Positions 8,891-17,362 of a stretch of DNA of 64,000 bases are shown piece by piece (position 1 is the first letter of the stretch; each line of letters starts with the position of its first letter). The position numbers and the translations under genes are program-made. This DNA is from Chryseobacterium lactis (GTDB taxonomy: Bacteria > Bacteroidota > Bacteroidia > Flavobacteriales > Weeksellaceae), in contig NZ_CP033924.1 in the NCBI RefSeq assembly GCF_003815875.1, forward strand, positions 2,790,001 to 2,854,000, read 5' to 3'. The notes below the pieces were generated by a model. The model had not been told where the DNA came from and did not search any database. It worked only from the letters and a program-made list of their open reading frames with translations.

Positions 8891-10057
8891 ATGAAAAAAA
8901 CTATCATCTTAATGGCCGCTATTTTTGGCCTTCAGGCAAATGCTCAATCATGGAATATTACTGGAAATGCAGGAACAAATCCAGCTTCCAATTTTATCGG
9001 AACTACTGATAATCAGCCCTTAGTTTTTAAAATTAACGGCGCTGAGAAAATGAAATTGTCACCTAATGGAAGACTTGTGTTTTTTGATGTTCACTCACAA
9101 ACCTGGGCTTACAATTTATATATTGGAGGTGGGAATGAAGTTCCATCCAATAATGCAGGAGGGGTTAATTATGCTAACGTAGCGGTAGGATTAGGTTCGA
9201 TGAGCTCTAATACAACGGGATCATCAAATACGGCGCTAGGTTATAATACAATGACGAAAAGTACGACCGGATCTTTGAATACTGCCTTGGGTATTAATTC
9301 TATGCAAAATTCAGTGGGTGCAAGCAATAACGTAGCCGTTGGTCATAACACCTTAGGCGGTATGATTGCAGGTGAATATAATACGGCGGTTGGATTTTCA
9401 GCAATGCGTACCTGGGGAAGTACTGCTTCAGTTCCTTTGGTAGGAAATACTGCAATAGGAAACAGTGCATTAATGGATATCAATAACGGGTCTTATAATA
9501 CTATAATGGGACATAACTCATTTCTGAGAACCGTAAATGCCAATTATAATGTTGTAATAGGAGCCAATATTGCGCCACTAGTGAATAATGCTAACAGTAA
9601 TATTTATATTGGAAATAATATTGCAGCGGTTGGAACAAGCCCTTCCAATGAACTGAACATCGGAAACTGGATTGTCGGAAACAACGGAACGATCGGTATC
9701 GGACAATTTACCAATCAGCTTCCGGCTGATGGAGTTGCAACAGATGGGCAAAAGTATAAATTATTCGTAAAAGACGGAATCAGAACCGAGAAAGTAAAAG
9801 TGGATATTGCTGCCAGCAATGGATGGGCAGATTATGTTTTTGCAAAAGATTATAAACTGATGCCATTAAACGACCTTGCTCAGTTTATTGATAAAAACGG
9901 ACACCTACCGGAAGTTCCTACAACAGACGAAGCTATTAAAAATGGTATTGAGCTGAAAGAAATGAATATCCTTCTTCTTAAAAAAATTGAAGAACTTACA
10001 CTTTATACCCTTGAGCAGCAAAAAAGAATAGAAGCTCTGGAAAAGAAAGTGAAATAA
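8891..10057 (+). CDS. tail-fibre / YadA-head-like surface protein, paralog 2
   Basis: A 388-residue paralog of the protein at 5803-6972. It has a signal peptide (AIFGLQANAQ) and the same N-terminal start (WNITGNAGT, FIGTTDNQ). A variable repeat region follows with NTALGYNTM, NVAVGHNTL and NTAVGFSAM motifs, then the conserved C-terminal block and a terminal coiled coil. The C-terminal third is near identical to paralog 1 while the repeats differ, which suggests duplication with later homogenisation of the 3' part. The gene is followed by a terminator. Function is unknown; surface exposure is inferred. Confidence 0.75.
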   Translation: MKKTIILMAAIFGLQANAQSWNITGNAGTNPASNFIGTTDNQPLVFKINGAEKMKLSPNGRLVFFDVHSQTWAYNLYIGGGNEVPSNNAGGVNYANVAVGLGSMSSNTTGSSNTALGYNTMTKSTTGSLNTALGINSMQNSVGASNNVAVGHNTLGGMIAGEYNTAVGFSAMRTWGSTASVPLVGNTAIGNSALMDINNGSYNTIMGHNSFLRTVNANYNVVIGANIAPLVNNANSNIYIGNNIAAVGTSPSNELNIGNWIVGNNGTIGIGQFTNQLPADGVATDGQKYKLFVKDGIRTEKVKVDIAASNGWADYVFAKDYKLMPLNDLAQFIDKNGHLPEVPTTDEAIKNGIELKEMNILLLKKIEELTLYTLEQQKRIEALEKKVK

Positions 10058-10145
10058 CATACATAATCAATGGCTGTTTTCAAATGATCTCACAGGTAAA
10101 AAGATCTTTTGAACATTTGATATATATTATTTTAATTGTAAAGAG

Positions 10146-10178
10146 AATGGCTGTCCGGTATGGGCAGCCATTTATTTT
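10146..10178 (+). terminator. terminator of the surface-protein locus
   Basis: Stem AATGGCTG-T-CC / GG-G-CAGCCATT (10146-10156 with 10162-10172), then a T-rich tail. Confidence 0.75.
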
Positions 10179-10197
10179 TATTTAAAAGTTTTAAATT

Positions 10198-10818
10198 TTA
10201 TTTAAACCTGTATCCTACACCTGCCTGTAAAAAGCCGATTTTTGTAGGTACAGCATTCTCTTTGTTAGCTTCAAAGAAATTGAAATTATATCGGGCATCT
10301 ACAAAAAACTTTTCAGTAATTTTATATTCAGCACCAAGGAAAGGGAAAAGGTTCAATGTCTTTATCCCATCCGATTCTCCGCTCATCTCTCCAAAAATAG
10401 TGTCAGTTGTTATCTTACTGGAAATATTAAATCCGAAGTTCATCCCGACAGAAGCTGAGAAATTAGGGATAAAATAATATTTTGCTGAAATCGGAACCTG
10501 GATCTGATTAAGCTTATAATCAAATTTCATATCACCTACACTTACAATTTCATTACCAACCAATTGTACCCCGGGATACGAATCTTTACCACCTAATTGA
10601 GTATAAAGCACCTCTGCCTGTACGCTGAATTTAGATGATATAGGCTTTTCAGCAAGAATACCTGCATAGAAATAAGATTTTGAATCCAGTTTTTCTCCAA
10701 AATATTTCATGCTTGATAAAGTATATCCTCCCTTTACTCCAAAACTCATAGGAGTACTTTGGGCATTAATAAAAGTGGAAGCAGCTACCAGTAAAACGAA
10801 AAAAATGTTCTTCTTCAT
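10198..10818 (-). CDS. outer membrane beta-barrel (porin family) protein
   Basis: A 206-residue protein with a signal peptide (cleavage after TFINAQ) and alternating beta strands. It ends in YNFNFFEA and a final GVGYRFK strand with the C-terminal aromatic-basic pattern of Bacteroidetes OMP_b-brl domains. The size suggests an 8-stranded barrel. The ligand is unknown. The transcript seems to begin with a stem-loop (10855-10876) matching the one before the helicase gene. It follows the DUF6438-like lipoprotein gene but has its own promoter in the 96-bp gap. Confidence 0.85.
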   Translation of the reverse strand: MKKNIFFVLLVAASTFINAQSTPMSFGVKGGYTLSSMKYFGEKLDSKSYFYAGILAEKPISSKFSVQAEVLYTQLGGKDSYPGVQLVGNEIVSVGDMKFDYKLNQIQVPISAKYYFIPNFSASVGMNFGFNISSKITTDTIFGEMSGESDGIKTLNLFPFLGAEYKITEKFFVDARYNFNFFEANKENAVPTKIGFLQAGVGYRFK

Positions 10819-10854
10819 GTTTGTTTTTTGAATGGTTAATAATTTTTATAAAAA

Positions 10855-10876
10855 AATTCCTTCATTTGAAGGAATT
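10855..10876 (-). promoter_or_regulatory. 5' leader stem-loop of the barrel gene
   Basis: Perfect 10-bp inverted repeat AATTCCTTCA / TGAAGGAATT followed on the minus strand by seven T. It lies 9 nt after the -7 element at 10886-10893, where the mRNA should begin. Confidence 0.55.
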
Positions 10877-10885
10877 ATAGTTGTA

Positions 10886-10893
10886 CAAAGATA
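10886..10893 (-). promoter_or_regulatory. -7 element of the barrel gene promoter
   Basis: The minus strand reads TATCTTTG, preceded by AAATATTTAGAT, the same upstream sequence as in the helicase promoter. Confidence 0.5.
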
Positions 10894-10914
10894 ATCTAAA
10901 TATTTTGATAAGGC

Positions 10915-11403
10915 TTATTTCACCTTAGTCCACTGCTGGTTTTTTCTCAGGTCTTCAATAAAATGATACACTTCAGAGAGCTTTTCACTGCCTCGTTTTC
11001 CGTAATCTTCCACATTTTTGGAAGTACCGTCATTAAAATTAATTCTTAAATAAGAAGTAGAAAGGTCGGTGATGTTTCTTTTACCATACTTATCATTTAA
11101 ACTTTTTACATCCAAACCATTTAAAAGGTTGATTAATTTATGATAATCCGCTTCCTTGATTGTTCCTGTAAAAGTTCCTTCACGAGGATTTGAAAACTCA
11201 TCTTTCGAAGGTTTATGATTAAAATTAAAATGTTCTGCTTCGAAAATTGCAGTTCGGTCCGGATTGATAGTTATTTTAAATACAGGGCAGAACCCAAAAC
11301 AGGGCGTTGTCTGATATTCAATTTTAGAATATTTTGAATCTGCTTTTTGAGAAGTGCATGAAAATAAGAATACAAATGCAAAAAGACTTAGTAAATATTT
11401 CAT
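10915..11403 (-). CDS. DUF6438-like lipoprotein
   Basis: A 162-residue lipoprotein. The signal peptide ends in the lipobox LFSC (Cys16). The mature part contains TTPCFGFCPVFKITI, with the CxGxCPVF pattern I associate with DUF6438, then a mixed alpha/beta domain. It is probably anchored in the periplasm or outer membrane. Function is unknown. It is transcribed in the same direction as the barrel gene downstream but separated from it by a promoter. Confidence 0.75.
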   Translation of the reverse strand: MKYLLSLFAFVFLFSCTSQKADSKYSKIEYQTTPCFGFCPVFKITINPDRTAIFEAEHFNFNHKPSKDEFSNPREGTFTGTIKEADYHKLINLLNGLDVKSLNDKYGKRNITDLSTSYLRINFNDGTSKNVEDYGKRGSEKLSEVYHFIEDLRKNQQWTKVK

Positions 11404-11493
11404 AGTTTACAATTTCGGAGATTCTCTCAATAATTGTTCCAAAAGGTTCCTTTTAATCGCCTTTTCCAATCTTTACTCGAGATTATTTTAATC

Positions 11494-11520
11494 AAAAAAC
11501 CTCAGAATAAATCTGAGGTT
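11494..11520 (-). terminator. terminator of the hpt-adk-obg cluster
   Basis: Stem AACCTCAGA / TCTGAGGTT with a 4-nt loop, followed on the minus strand by a T run. It lies 37 nt after the obg stop. Confidence 0.8.
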
Positions 11521-11556
11521 GTCTATTTTTTTGATATTCTGTTTCTGATATATCTT

Positions 11557-12540
11557 TTATCCGTGCAATTGTTTCCAGATCGCATCTTTCAATTCCACAA
11601 GGCCTTCTCCGGTAACTCCTGAAAAGAATAAAGGCTGCTTGTTCTCAGGGAACTCAGCGGCAATCTCATTTTTCAATTCATCATCCAGAAGATCAGATTT
11701 GGAAACGGAAATAATGAAATCCTTATCCATAAGTTCCGGATTGTACTCCTTTAATTCATTTTCAAGAATTTTAAACTCCTGATAATGATCTTCAGAATCT
11801 GCCGGAATTAAGAATAAAAGGATAGAGTTTCTTTCAATATGTCTTAAGAATCTGTGTCCTAAACCTTTTCCTTCAGCAGCTCCTTCAATGATACCCGGAA
11901 TATCAGCCATCACAAATGATTTGTAATTTCTGTAATCTACAATACCAAGATTGGGCGTTAAAGTAGTAAAGGCATAATTGGCAATCTTAGGTTTTGCCGC
12001 AGAAACAGATGCTAAAAGTGTAGATTTTCCAGCATTTGGAAACCCAACAAGTCCTACATCCGCCAAAATTTTAAGCTCGAAAACAATATAGCCTTCTTCA
12101 CCGTCCATACCGGGTTGGGCATATCTTGGAGTCTGATTGGTAGAGGATTTGAAATGTTCGTTTCCTTTTCCACCTTTTCCACCTTGCATCAGAATAATTT
12201 CCTGCTTGTCTTCAAGGATTTCTCCGATAATTTCACCGTCTTCATTTTTAGCAATACTCCCGATGGGAACATCGATATAAATATCAGAACCGTCAGCTCC
12301 GGTCAGCTGGTTTTTCGCTCCGTTTTCACCACGTTCAGCTTTTATGTGACGGGTGTATCGAAGCGGAAGTAAAGTCCATTCCTGAGCATTTCCTCTCATA
12401 ATGACGTGTCCGCCGCGACCTCCGTCACCTCCGTCCGGACCTCCTTTAGGAATATACTTTTCACGGCGAAGGTGTGCAGAACCTGCCCCTCCGTGCCCGC
12501 TTTTACAATGGATTTTTACGTAATCTACAAAGTTAGACAT
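11557..12540 (-). CDS. obgE: GTPase ObgE/CgtA
   Basis: A 327-residue Obg GTPase with the Gly-rich Obg fold at residues 1-155 ([12 protein letters not shown] near residue 32). A G domain follows with Walker [10 protein letters not shown] at about 165, DIPG as G3, SKSD as G4 and SGVTGEG as G5. It lacks the C-terminal OCT extension of some homologs, which fits its length. It binds the 50S subunit and links ribosome assembly to nucleotide levels. It is the third gene of the hpt-adk-obg minus-strand cluster, an arrangement common in Bacteroidetes. Confidence 0.96.
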   Translation of the reverse strand: MSNFVDYVKIHCKSGHGGAGSAHLRREKYIPKGGPDGGDGGRGGHVIMRGNAQEWTLLPLRYTRHIKAERGENGAKNQLTGADGSDIYIDVPIGSIAKNEDGEIIGEILEDKQEIILMQGGKGGKGNEHFKSSTNQTPRYAQPGMDGEEGYIVFELKILADVGLVGFPNAGKSTLLASVSAAKPKIANYAFTTLTPNLGIVDYRNYKSFVMADIPGIIEGAAEGKGLGHRFLRHIERNSILLFLIPADSEDHYQEFKILENELKEYNPELMDKDFIISVSKSDLLDDELKNEIAAEFPENKQPLFFSGVTGEGLVELKDAIWKQLHG

Positions 12541-12603
12541 ATAGTTTGTGTTGCGAGTTGCAAGCTATGGGATAAAATGTGAATTCCATAGTCCGAATCT
12601 CGA

Positions 12604-13182
12604 TTATTTAATTTTCTCTACTTCAGCGAAAAGTTTTTGGGAAATTTCATTAATTTCACCTACACCGTTTACCTCTACATATTTCCCCTGTTGCTTATAA
12701 AGCTCGGCTACTTCTGCTGTTTTAGTATAATATTCTTTAATTCTGTTTTCGATGATCTCTACATTGCTGTCGTCTGATCTTCCGCTGGTTTCACCTCTTT
12801 TCAGAAGTCTTTCAACCAAAATTTTATCCTCCACGATCAAAGAAAGACAGATGTCTATCTCATCATTCAGTTCCTCTTTAACGATTTTTTCCAATGCTTC
12901 TGTCTGAGCAGTTGTTCTTGGATATCCGTCAAAAATAAACCCGTTGGTATCGGTAGGTTTTCTGATTTCGTCAATCAGCATATCTGTTGTTACCTGATCC
13001 GGAACCAATTCTCCCTTATCGATGTATGATTTAGCCAGTTTCCCAAGTTCAGTGTCATTTTTCATGTTGTATCTGAAAAGATCACCTGTTGAAACCTGTT
13101 TTAAATTGAATTTCTCGATTAGATTTTGAGCTTGTGTTCCTTTTCCACTTCCTGGAGGGCCGAACAGAACAATGTTTATCAT
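12604..13182 (-). CDS. adk: adenylate kinase
   Basis: A 192-residue cytosolic enzyme interconverting ATP + AMP and 2 ADP. The P-loop is GPPGSGKGTQ at residues 7-16. FDGYPRT binds AMP, and RGETSGRSDD forms the short LID. There is no zinc-binding long LID, so it is the short form. I chose ATG 13182, which gives the canonical MINIVLFGPPG start. The reading frame stays open 14 codons further upstream, but those codons lie in an intergenic repeat. It lies between hpt and obgE. Confidence 0.95.
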   Translation of the reverse strand: MINIVLFGPPGSGKGTQAQNLIEKFNLKQVSTGDLFRYNMKNDTELGKLAKSYIDKGELVPDQVTTDMLIDEIRKPTDTNGFIFDGYPRTTAQTEALEKIVKEELNDEIDICLSLIVEDKILVERLLKRGETSGRSDDSNVEIIENRIKEYYTKTAEVAELYKQQGKYVEVNGVGEINEISQKLFAEVEKIK

Positions 13183-13185
13183 AAT

Positions 13186-13331
13186 GTTGATTCGCTTCCG
13201 GCATTTGGCATGCGCTTCCGGCACTTGGCTTTGGGCAACCTGCTTTCGCTTTTAGCTTTTTTTAGTTAATATTTTACTTTTTTAGATATTTATTTAAAAG
13301 CTAATAGCCAGAAGCTAGAAGCTAATAGCCG
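13186..13331. repeat. short-repeat intergenic block between hpt and adk
   Basis: Contains two near-copies of GCTTCCGGCAYTTGGC about 17 nt apart (13191-13225). A second array of GCTAATAGC / AGAAGCTA units lies at 13300-13331. Degenerate AGCTTTTAGC-like units of this type are familiar between genes in Flavobacteria. It is non-coding, and the apparent upstream extension of adk arises from it. Confidence 0.55.
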
Positions 13332-13333
13332 TT

Positions 13334-13888
13334 TTAGTGGTTGATTTGTCCGTCTTCCAATTGGTATAAATTAGGTAGGTTTCTTCCCAATTCATCATAA
13401 TCCAATCCATAACCAAGAACAAACTTATTTGGAATTTCCTTTCCAATATAATCCAACTTGAAATCTTTTTGGTAAATCTCAGGTTTCAATAAGAAACTTG
13501 CCAGTTTTACAGATTTAGGACGTTGGGTTTCTTTGAAATATTTAAAAAGACTTTCCACCGTGTTTCCTGTATCAACGATATCCTCTACAAGAATAATGTG
13601 ACGATCTTTTACCTCTTTAGTCAGTTCCATTTTCTGATATACAATCCCCGTAGATTCAGTTCCTACATAAGAACTCATTTGAATGAAAGCAATTTCGCAT
13701 TCACCCGGGTAATATTTTAAAAGATCTGAGAAGAACATGATTACTCCATTCAAAACACCAATGAAAACAGGAACTTCATCCTTGTAATCTTCATAAATTC
13801 TTAACGCTGTCTCTTTTACAATTTCCTGAATTTCGGCATCCGTTAAATAAGGAACGAAATTTTTGTCGTGAACTCTAATGCTATCCAT
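13334..13888 (-). CDS. hpt: hypoxanthine phosphoribosyltransferase
   Basis: A 184-residue purine-salvage enzyme forming IMP and GMP from hypoxanthine or guanine and PRPP. The PRPP-binding motif LVEDIVDTGNT is at about residues 97-107, and KFVLGYGLDYDE forms the C-terminal purine site. I chose ATG 13888. The longer frame would need a TTG at 13909 that overlaps the -7 box at 13906-13914, so the ATG gives a short leader. It heads the hpt-adk-obg cluster and links purine salvage with adenylate balance. Confidence 0.93.
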   Translation of the reverse strand: MDSIRVHDKNFVPYLTDAEIQEIVKETALRIYEDYKDEVPVFIGVLNGVIMFFSDLLKYYPGECEIAFIQMSSYVGTESTGIVYQKMELTKEVKDRHIILVEDIVDTGNTVESLFKYFKETQRPKSVKLASFLLKPEIYQKDFKLDYIGKEIPNKFVLGYGLDYDELGRNLPNLYQLEDGQINH

Positions 13889-13905
13889 AAAATTTTTAGT
13901 AGGAG

Positions 13906-13914
13906 GCAAAGTTA
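13906..13914 (-). promoter_or_regulatory. -7 element of the hpt promoter
   Basis: The minus strand reads TAACTTTGC, an exact TAnnTTTGC match 18 nt before the chosen ATG. No clear TTG is seen at -33. Confidence 0.55.
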
Positions 13915-13943
13915 CGGATTTTTGATTTTTGAATAAAATCTTT

Positions 13944-13975
13944 TTGTGTTTAATCCCGGATTTGTACTATCTTTG
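13944..13975 (+). promoter_or_regulatory. promoter of the ABC-F gene
   Basis: TTG at 13944-13946 and TATCTTTG at 13968-13975 with a 21-nt spacer. This predicts a leader of about 100 nt before ATG 14084, long for this genome. Confidence 0.65.
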
Positions 13976-13979
13976 TTCT

Positions 13980-14083
13980 TTCAAAACCCATAAATACAGA
14001 CATGTAGGATATAATTTCTTTCAGATTCAATAGAACGGTAACCGACGAGTTACTGGTGTTTAACCATTATTAAGAAAGAAATC
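13980..14083 (+). promoter_or_regulatory. structured leader of the ABC-F gene (possible attenuator)
   Basis: The leader contains a start-stop pair ATG-TAG at 14002-14007. A small hairpin GTAAC-CGACGA-GTTAC follows. A longer-range inverted repeat pairs ATTTCTTTC (about 14013-14021) with GAAAGAAAT just before the start codon, which could hide the ribosome-binding region. The layout resembles antibiotic-responsive leaders of ABC-F genes. Regulation itself is inferred. Confidence 0.4.
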
Positions 14084-15673
14084 ATGATTTTGCTACAAAA
14101 TATATCCTTTGGGTTTCCGGGAGGAGATCTGCTATTTAATCATTACAATTTATCAATACAACCTCATACAAAATCCGCATTGGTAGGAAGCAACGGCGTG
14201 GGAAAATCTACGTTGCTGAAAATAATTGCTCATGAAATACAACCTTTAGAAGGCATTATCAATACGCAGGGCGAAATTTTCTATGTCCCTCAAATGTTCG
14301 GAAACTTTAATCATCTGACAATTGCAGAATGTCTGAGAATTGATCAGAAGCTTTTTGCACTGGAAAAAATAACCGATGGTGAAGTCGATGAAAAATATTT
14401 TGAAACCCTGAATGATGACTGGGATATTGAAGAACGATCTCAAAGTGTACTGCAATACTGGGGACTCGATAATTTTGAACTCATCCAAAAGCTGGATGGA
14501 TTAAGCGGCGGCCAAAAGACAAAAGTTTTTCTGGCAGGTGTTCAGATTAATCAGCCTGATATTATTATTTTGGATGAACCGACCAATCATCTCGATTTGG
14601 AAGGACGAAAATTACTCTATGATCTTATTGAGAAAACGACATCCACAGTGATCGTGGTAAGTCACGACAGAGCTCTGTTGAATCTTATCGATACCATTTT
14701 TGAATTGAGTAACCAGGGAATCACTACCTATGGTGGTAATTATGATTTCTATGTGGAACAAAAAGAAGTAGAAGAGGAGGCGCTGCATAATGATATTCAT
14801 GCTAAGGAAAGAGCTTTAAAGAAAGCCAAAGAAAAAGAACGGGACACGATAGAGCGTAAACAAAAGCTGGATGCACGAGGAAAACAGAAACAAGAGAAAT
14901 CAGGCGTTGCCAGGATTATGATGAATACCCTTCGTAATAATGCAGAGAAAAATGCCTCAAAATTAAAAGGAGTTCATGCCGAGAAAATTAGTGGAATTTC
15001 AGGAGATCTTCGGGATTTACGTTCTTCATTAAGGAATTCAGATCAGATGAAAGTGAACTTTAATGATTCAAACTTACATTCAGGTAAGATTTTAATTAAT
15101 GCGGAAGATCTCAATTTTAAATATCATAACGAAAACCTTTGGAAAAATAATCTGAATTTTGAGATTCTTAGCAGTGACCGAATTTCTATTAAAGGCTCAA
15201 ACGGATCCGGAAAGACTACTTTAATAAAGCTATTGCTGGGAAGTTTGAACCCTTCTGAAGGTAAATTAAGCAAAGCAGAATTTAATTCTATTTATATCGA
15301 TCAGGAATATTCTTTGATAGATCAGGATTCAACAGTGTATGATTTTGCTCAAACCTTTAACGATGCCGCATTGCTGGAATCAGAAGTCAAAACATTGTTG
15401 TCCAGATTTTTATTTGGTAAAGAAACCTGGGACAAAAAATGCAGTTTTCTAAGCGGAGGAGAACGTCTGAGATTACTTTTATGCAGCCTTTCTATCAGCA
15501 ATAAGACCCCGGATATGATTATTCTCGATGAACCTACCAATAACCTTGATTTACAAAATGTAGAAATTCTGACAAATTCAATTAAAGATTATCATGGAAC
15601 ACTGCTGGTTATTTCCCATGATGAAACCTTTTTGGAAGAAATTGGAATTGACAGGGATTTAATTTTATCCTGA
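14084..15673 (+). CDS. ABC-F family ATPase
   Basis: A 529-residue cytosolic protein with two ABC ATPase domains and no membrane segments. Domain 1 has Walker A GSNGVGKST near residue 37, signature LSGGQ near 144 and ILDEPTNHLD. A charged linker (about 225-320) corresponds to the ABC-F interdomain arm. Domain 2 has GSNGSGKTT, LSGGER and ILDEPTNNLD. ABC-F proteins act on the ribosomal E site in translation control or in antibiotic target protection. The long structured leader favours a regulated, resistance-type member, but the sequence does not decide this. Confidence 0.93.
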   Translation: MILLQNISFGFPGGDLLFNHYNLSIQPHTKSALVGSNGVGKSTLLKIIAHEIQPLEGIINTQGEIFYVPQMFGNFNHLTIAECLRIDQKLFALEKITDGEVDEKYFETLNDDWDIEERSQSVLQYWGLDNFELIQKLDGLSGGQKTKVFLAGVQINQPDIIILDEPTNHLDLEGRKLLYDLIEKTTSTVIVVSHDRALLNLIDTIFELSNQGITTYGGNYDFYVEQKEVEEEALHNDIHAKERALKKAKEKERDTIERKQKLDARGKQKQEKSGVARIMMNTLRNNAEKNASKLKGVHAEKISGISGDLRDLRSSLRNSDQMKVNFNDSNLHSGKILINAEDLNFKYHNENLWKNNLNFEILSSDRISIKGSNGSGKTTLIKLLLGSLNPSEGKLSKAEFNSIYIDQEYSLIDQDSTVYDFAQTFNDAALLESEVKTLLSRFLFGKETWDKKCSFLSGGERLRLLLCSLSISNKTPDMIILDEPTNNLDLQNVEILTNSIKDYHGTLLVISHDETFLEEIGIDRDLILS

Positions 15674-15697
15674 AATACTATGAATTCAGAATAGGAA

Positions 15698-15752
15698 TTC
15701 AATAGGGGTGGGCTTTAGCCCGCCCTTTCCATTGGCTTTAGCCAAAACCTAT
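15698..15752. repeat. dispersed intergenic repeat, copy 1
   Basis: Begins CAATAGGGGTGGGCTTTAGC, continues CCGCCC, and ends TGGCTTTAGCCAAAACCTAT. The same two blocks recur at about 50109-50176 (copy 2) with a longer middle. Contains two nested GGCTTTAGCC palindromes. Probably a small non-autonomous repeat of the genome. Confidence 0.65.
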
Positions 15753-15786
15753 AAACAATCCTGTTAAAGACTACGGGATTGTTTAT
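15751..15786. terminator. terminator between the ABC-F and HEAT genes
   Basis: Stem ATAAACAATCC / GGATTGTTTAT with a 14-nt loop between two convergent genes. Confidence 0.6.
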
Positions 15787-15793
15787 ATGTGGA

Positions 15794-16312
15794 TTATTTT
15801 TTTGTTTTCTTGATCGCATCAAGGTAAATCTTCTTAATACTATTCTTTTCCTCTTTTTCACTGATGCTTTCAAGAGTAGGAAGAAGACTTGTATTATGTG
15901 CTGTTTTCATTTTTAAAATTTCACTCAAAGCAAAAGCTGCACTCCAGCGAACGACAGTTCCTTCATGTTCGGTATTTGCAACAAGGTGAGCGATTGCCTG
16001 ATCCAGCTTTTTAGGAAATAAATGAGCTGTATTCCCTATTACCTTTGCGCTTTCCCATTTTATTCTCGGTGCTTTTTCAGTAAGAGTATGAGTTACAAAA
16101 GTGAATACCGTTTCATCTGCAAGATCAGGATTTTGTTTGGTGGCATATTCTAAAGCCTCAATACAGGTCGCTTTTACCGGATCTTTTGATTTTTCAGCAA
16201 ACGCAATGAGTTCATCCACAGGTAACGAGGTGGCCATAATCCATTTGCTGATGATGTCAACCTTTTCTTTTGATTTGGTTGCTTTGTCTTTAATAAGTTC
16301 TTCTATCATCAT
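15794..16312 (-). CDS. HEAT repeat domain-containing protein
   Basis: A 172-residue soluble alpha-helical protein. Helical pairs such as IEALEYATKQNPDLADETVF and VVRWSAAFALSEILKM follow the HEAT/armadillo pattern with a repeat of about 38 residues. There is no signal peptide. Such proteins are scaffolds, and no partner is evident. It starts with tandem ATG codons, so the true start could be one codon later. It is convergent with the ABC-F gene and shares that terminator. Confidence 0.75.
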   Translation of the reverse strand: MMIEELIKDKATKSKEKVDIISKWIMATSLPVDELIAFAEKSKDPVKATCIEALEYATKQNPDLADETVFTFVTHTLTEKAPRIKWESAKVIGNTAHLFPKKLDQAIAHLVANTEHEGTVVRWSAAFALSEILKMKTAHNTSLLPTLESISEKEEKNSIKKIYLDAIKKTKK

Positions 16313-16410
16313 GGTGTTAATTTTGATTTTTCCAACGTTCTAATTTAGAAATTCCTTTTGAAAAAATATAACACTCTTGAATCGTTGTTGGAAAAGCTGT
16401 CTCAAAGTAC

Positions 16411-17343
16411 CTATTTACAATATTTTAGCATCCATTTGTAAATTTCACTAAGTACTTCCTCCCTTATTTCTTCATTCATAATCTCATGCCGCATACCGGA
16501 AAATAGACGAATATCCGTATCCTGAAAGCCATCAGCCTTTAAGTTGTCAACAGTAGAGGTTACACCTTTACCAAAATCTCCTATCGGATCATCTTGTCCA
16601 CTTACAAATAAAAAAGGAAAAGATGGACGAATAGATGCAGACCAATTTCTTGACGTAGCTCTTTTATAAATAGTAAACAAAGTATAAAAAGCATTATTGG
16701 TAAACGGAATGCCACAAAGGTCATCTCGTTCAAAATCTCTTCTGTTTTTAGGATTAATACTGAGCCAGCTTGTATTGCTGAAATTTTTATCTTTTTTAAA
16801 ACGCTTGTTATTAACTTTCGTGAAAACAGAATTCAAAAAAGTCCGGTGATGAGGAGCAAAGATATTAGCCAAAGATAAATAACCTTTTAATATACCAATG
16901 CCTGCTAGGGGCCCTCCGGTACCTGTAATAATTGCCCCTGCAAATTTATTATTTGATTTTTGAAGAAGACAACGCGTGATAAAAGATCCCATAGAGTGAC
17001 CAAGAATAAAATGGGGAACATCCGGATGTTTTCCTGCTAGGTAATCTGCCATCATTTCAGCGTCGGCAATAAGTCGTTGATCAGGTTTATTAAGCTGGAA
17101 AAAACCGATGTCTCTGTTCTTTTTTACTGATCTTCCATGTCCCAGATGATCATATGTCAATACTGCGATTCCGTGATTGCAAAAATAATCTGCAATGTCT
17201 GCATATCTTCCGCTGTGTTCCTGCATTCCATGAACAATTAATAAAGTTGCTTTTACGGTTTCCGGGGAAAACAAAGTGAAGAAAAGCCTGGAATGAGTAT
17301 TAACGTTGGAAGGTAGGTAGGCTGATTTTGGAGATGAAGTCAT
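16411..17343 (-). CDS. alpha/beta hydrolase, monoacylglycerol-lipase-like
   Basis: A 310-residue serine hydrolase. The oxyanion region HGMQEHSGRY is near residue 38. The nucleophile elbow is GHSMGS near 114. SGQDDPIG near 250 supplies the acid, and GMRHEIMNE near 285 the His. This layout matches Hydrolase_4 (monoglyceride lipase or lysophospholipase) enzymes. No signal peptide is obvious. The next gene upstream ends 19 nt before its start, so the two may be co-transcribed. Confidence 0.88.
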   Translation of the reverse strand: MTSSPKSAYLPSNVNTHSRLFFTLFSPETVKATLLIVHGMQEHSGRYADIADYFCNHGIAVLTYDHLGHGRSVKKNRDIGFFQLNKPDQRLIADAEMMADYLAGKHPDVPHFILGHSMGSFITRCLLQKSNNKFAGAIITGTGGPLAGIGILKGYLSLANIFAPHHRTFLNSVFTKVNNKRFKKDKNFSNTSWLSINPKNRRDFERDDLCGIPFTNNAFYTLFTIYKRATSRNWSASIRPSFPFLFVSGQDDPIGDFGKGVTSTVDNLKADGFQDTDIRLFSGMRHEIMNEEIREEVLSEIYKWMLKYCK

Positions 17344-17362
17344 AGAAATTGTGGATTTTATA

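Noticed and set aside
13183..13224. Longer N-terminus for adenylate kinase
   Set aside because: The extra 14 codons lie in an intergenic repeat, and the shorter start gives the canonical kinase N-terminus.
13889..13909. Longer N-terminus for hpt from TTG 13909
   Set aside because: That codon overlaps the -7 promoter element.
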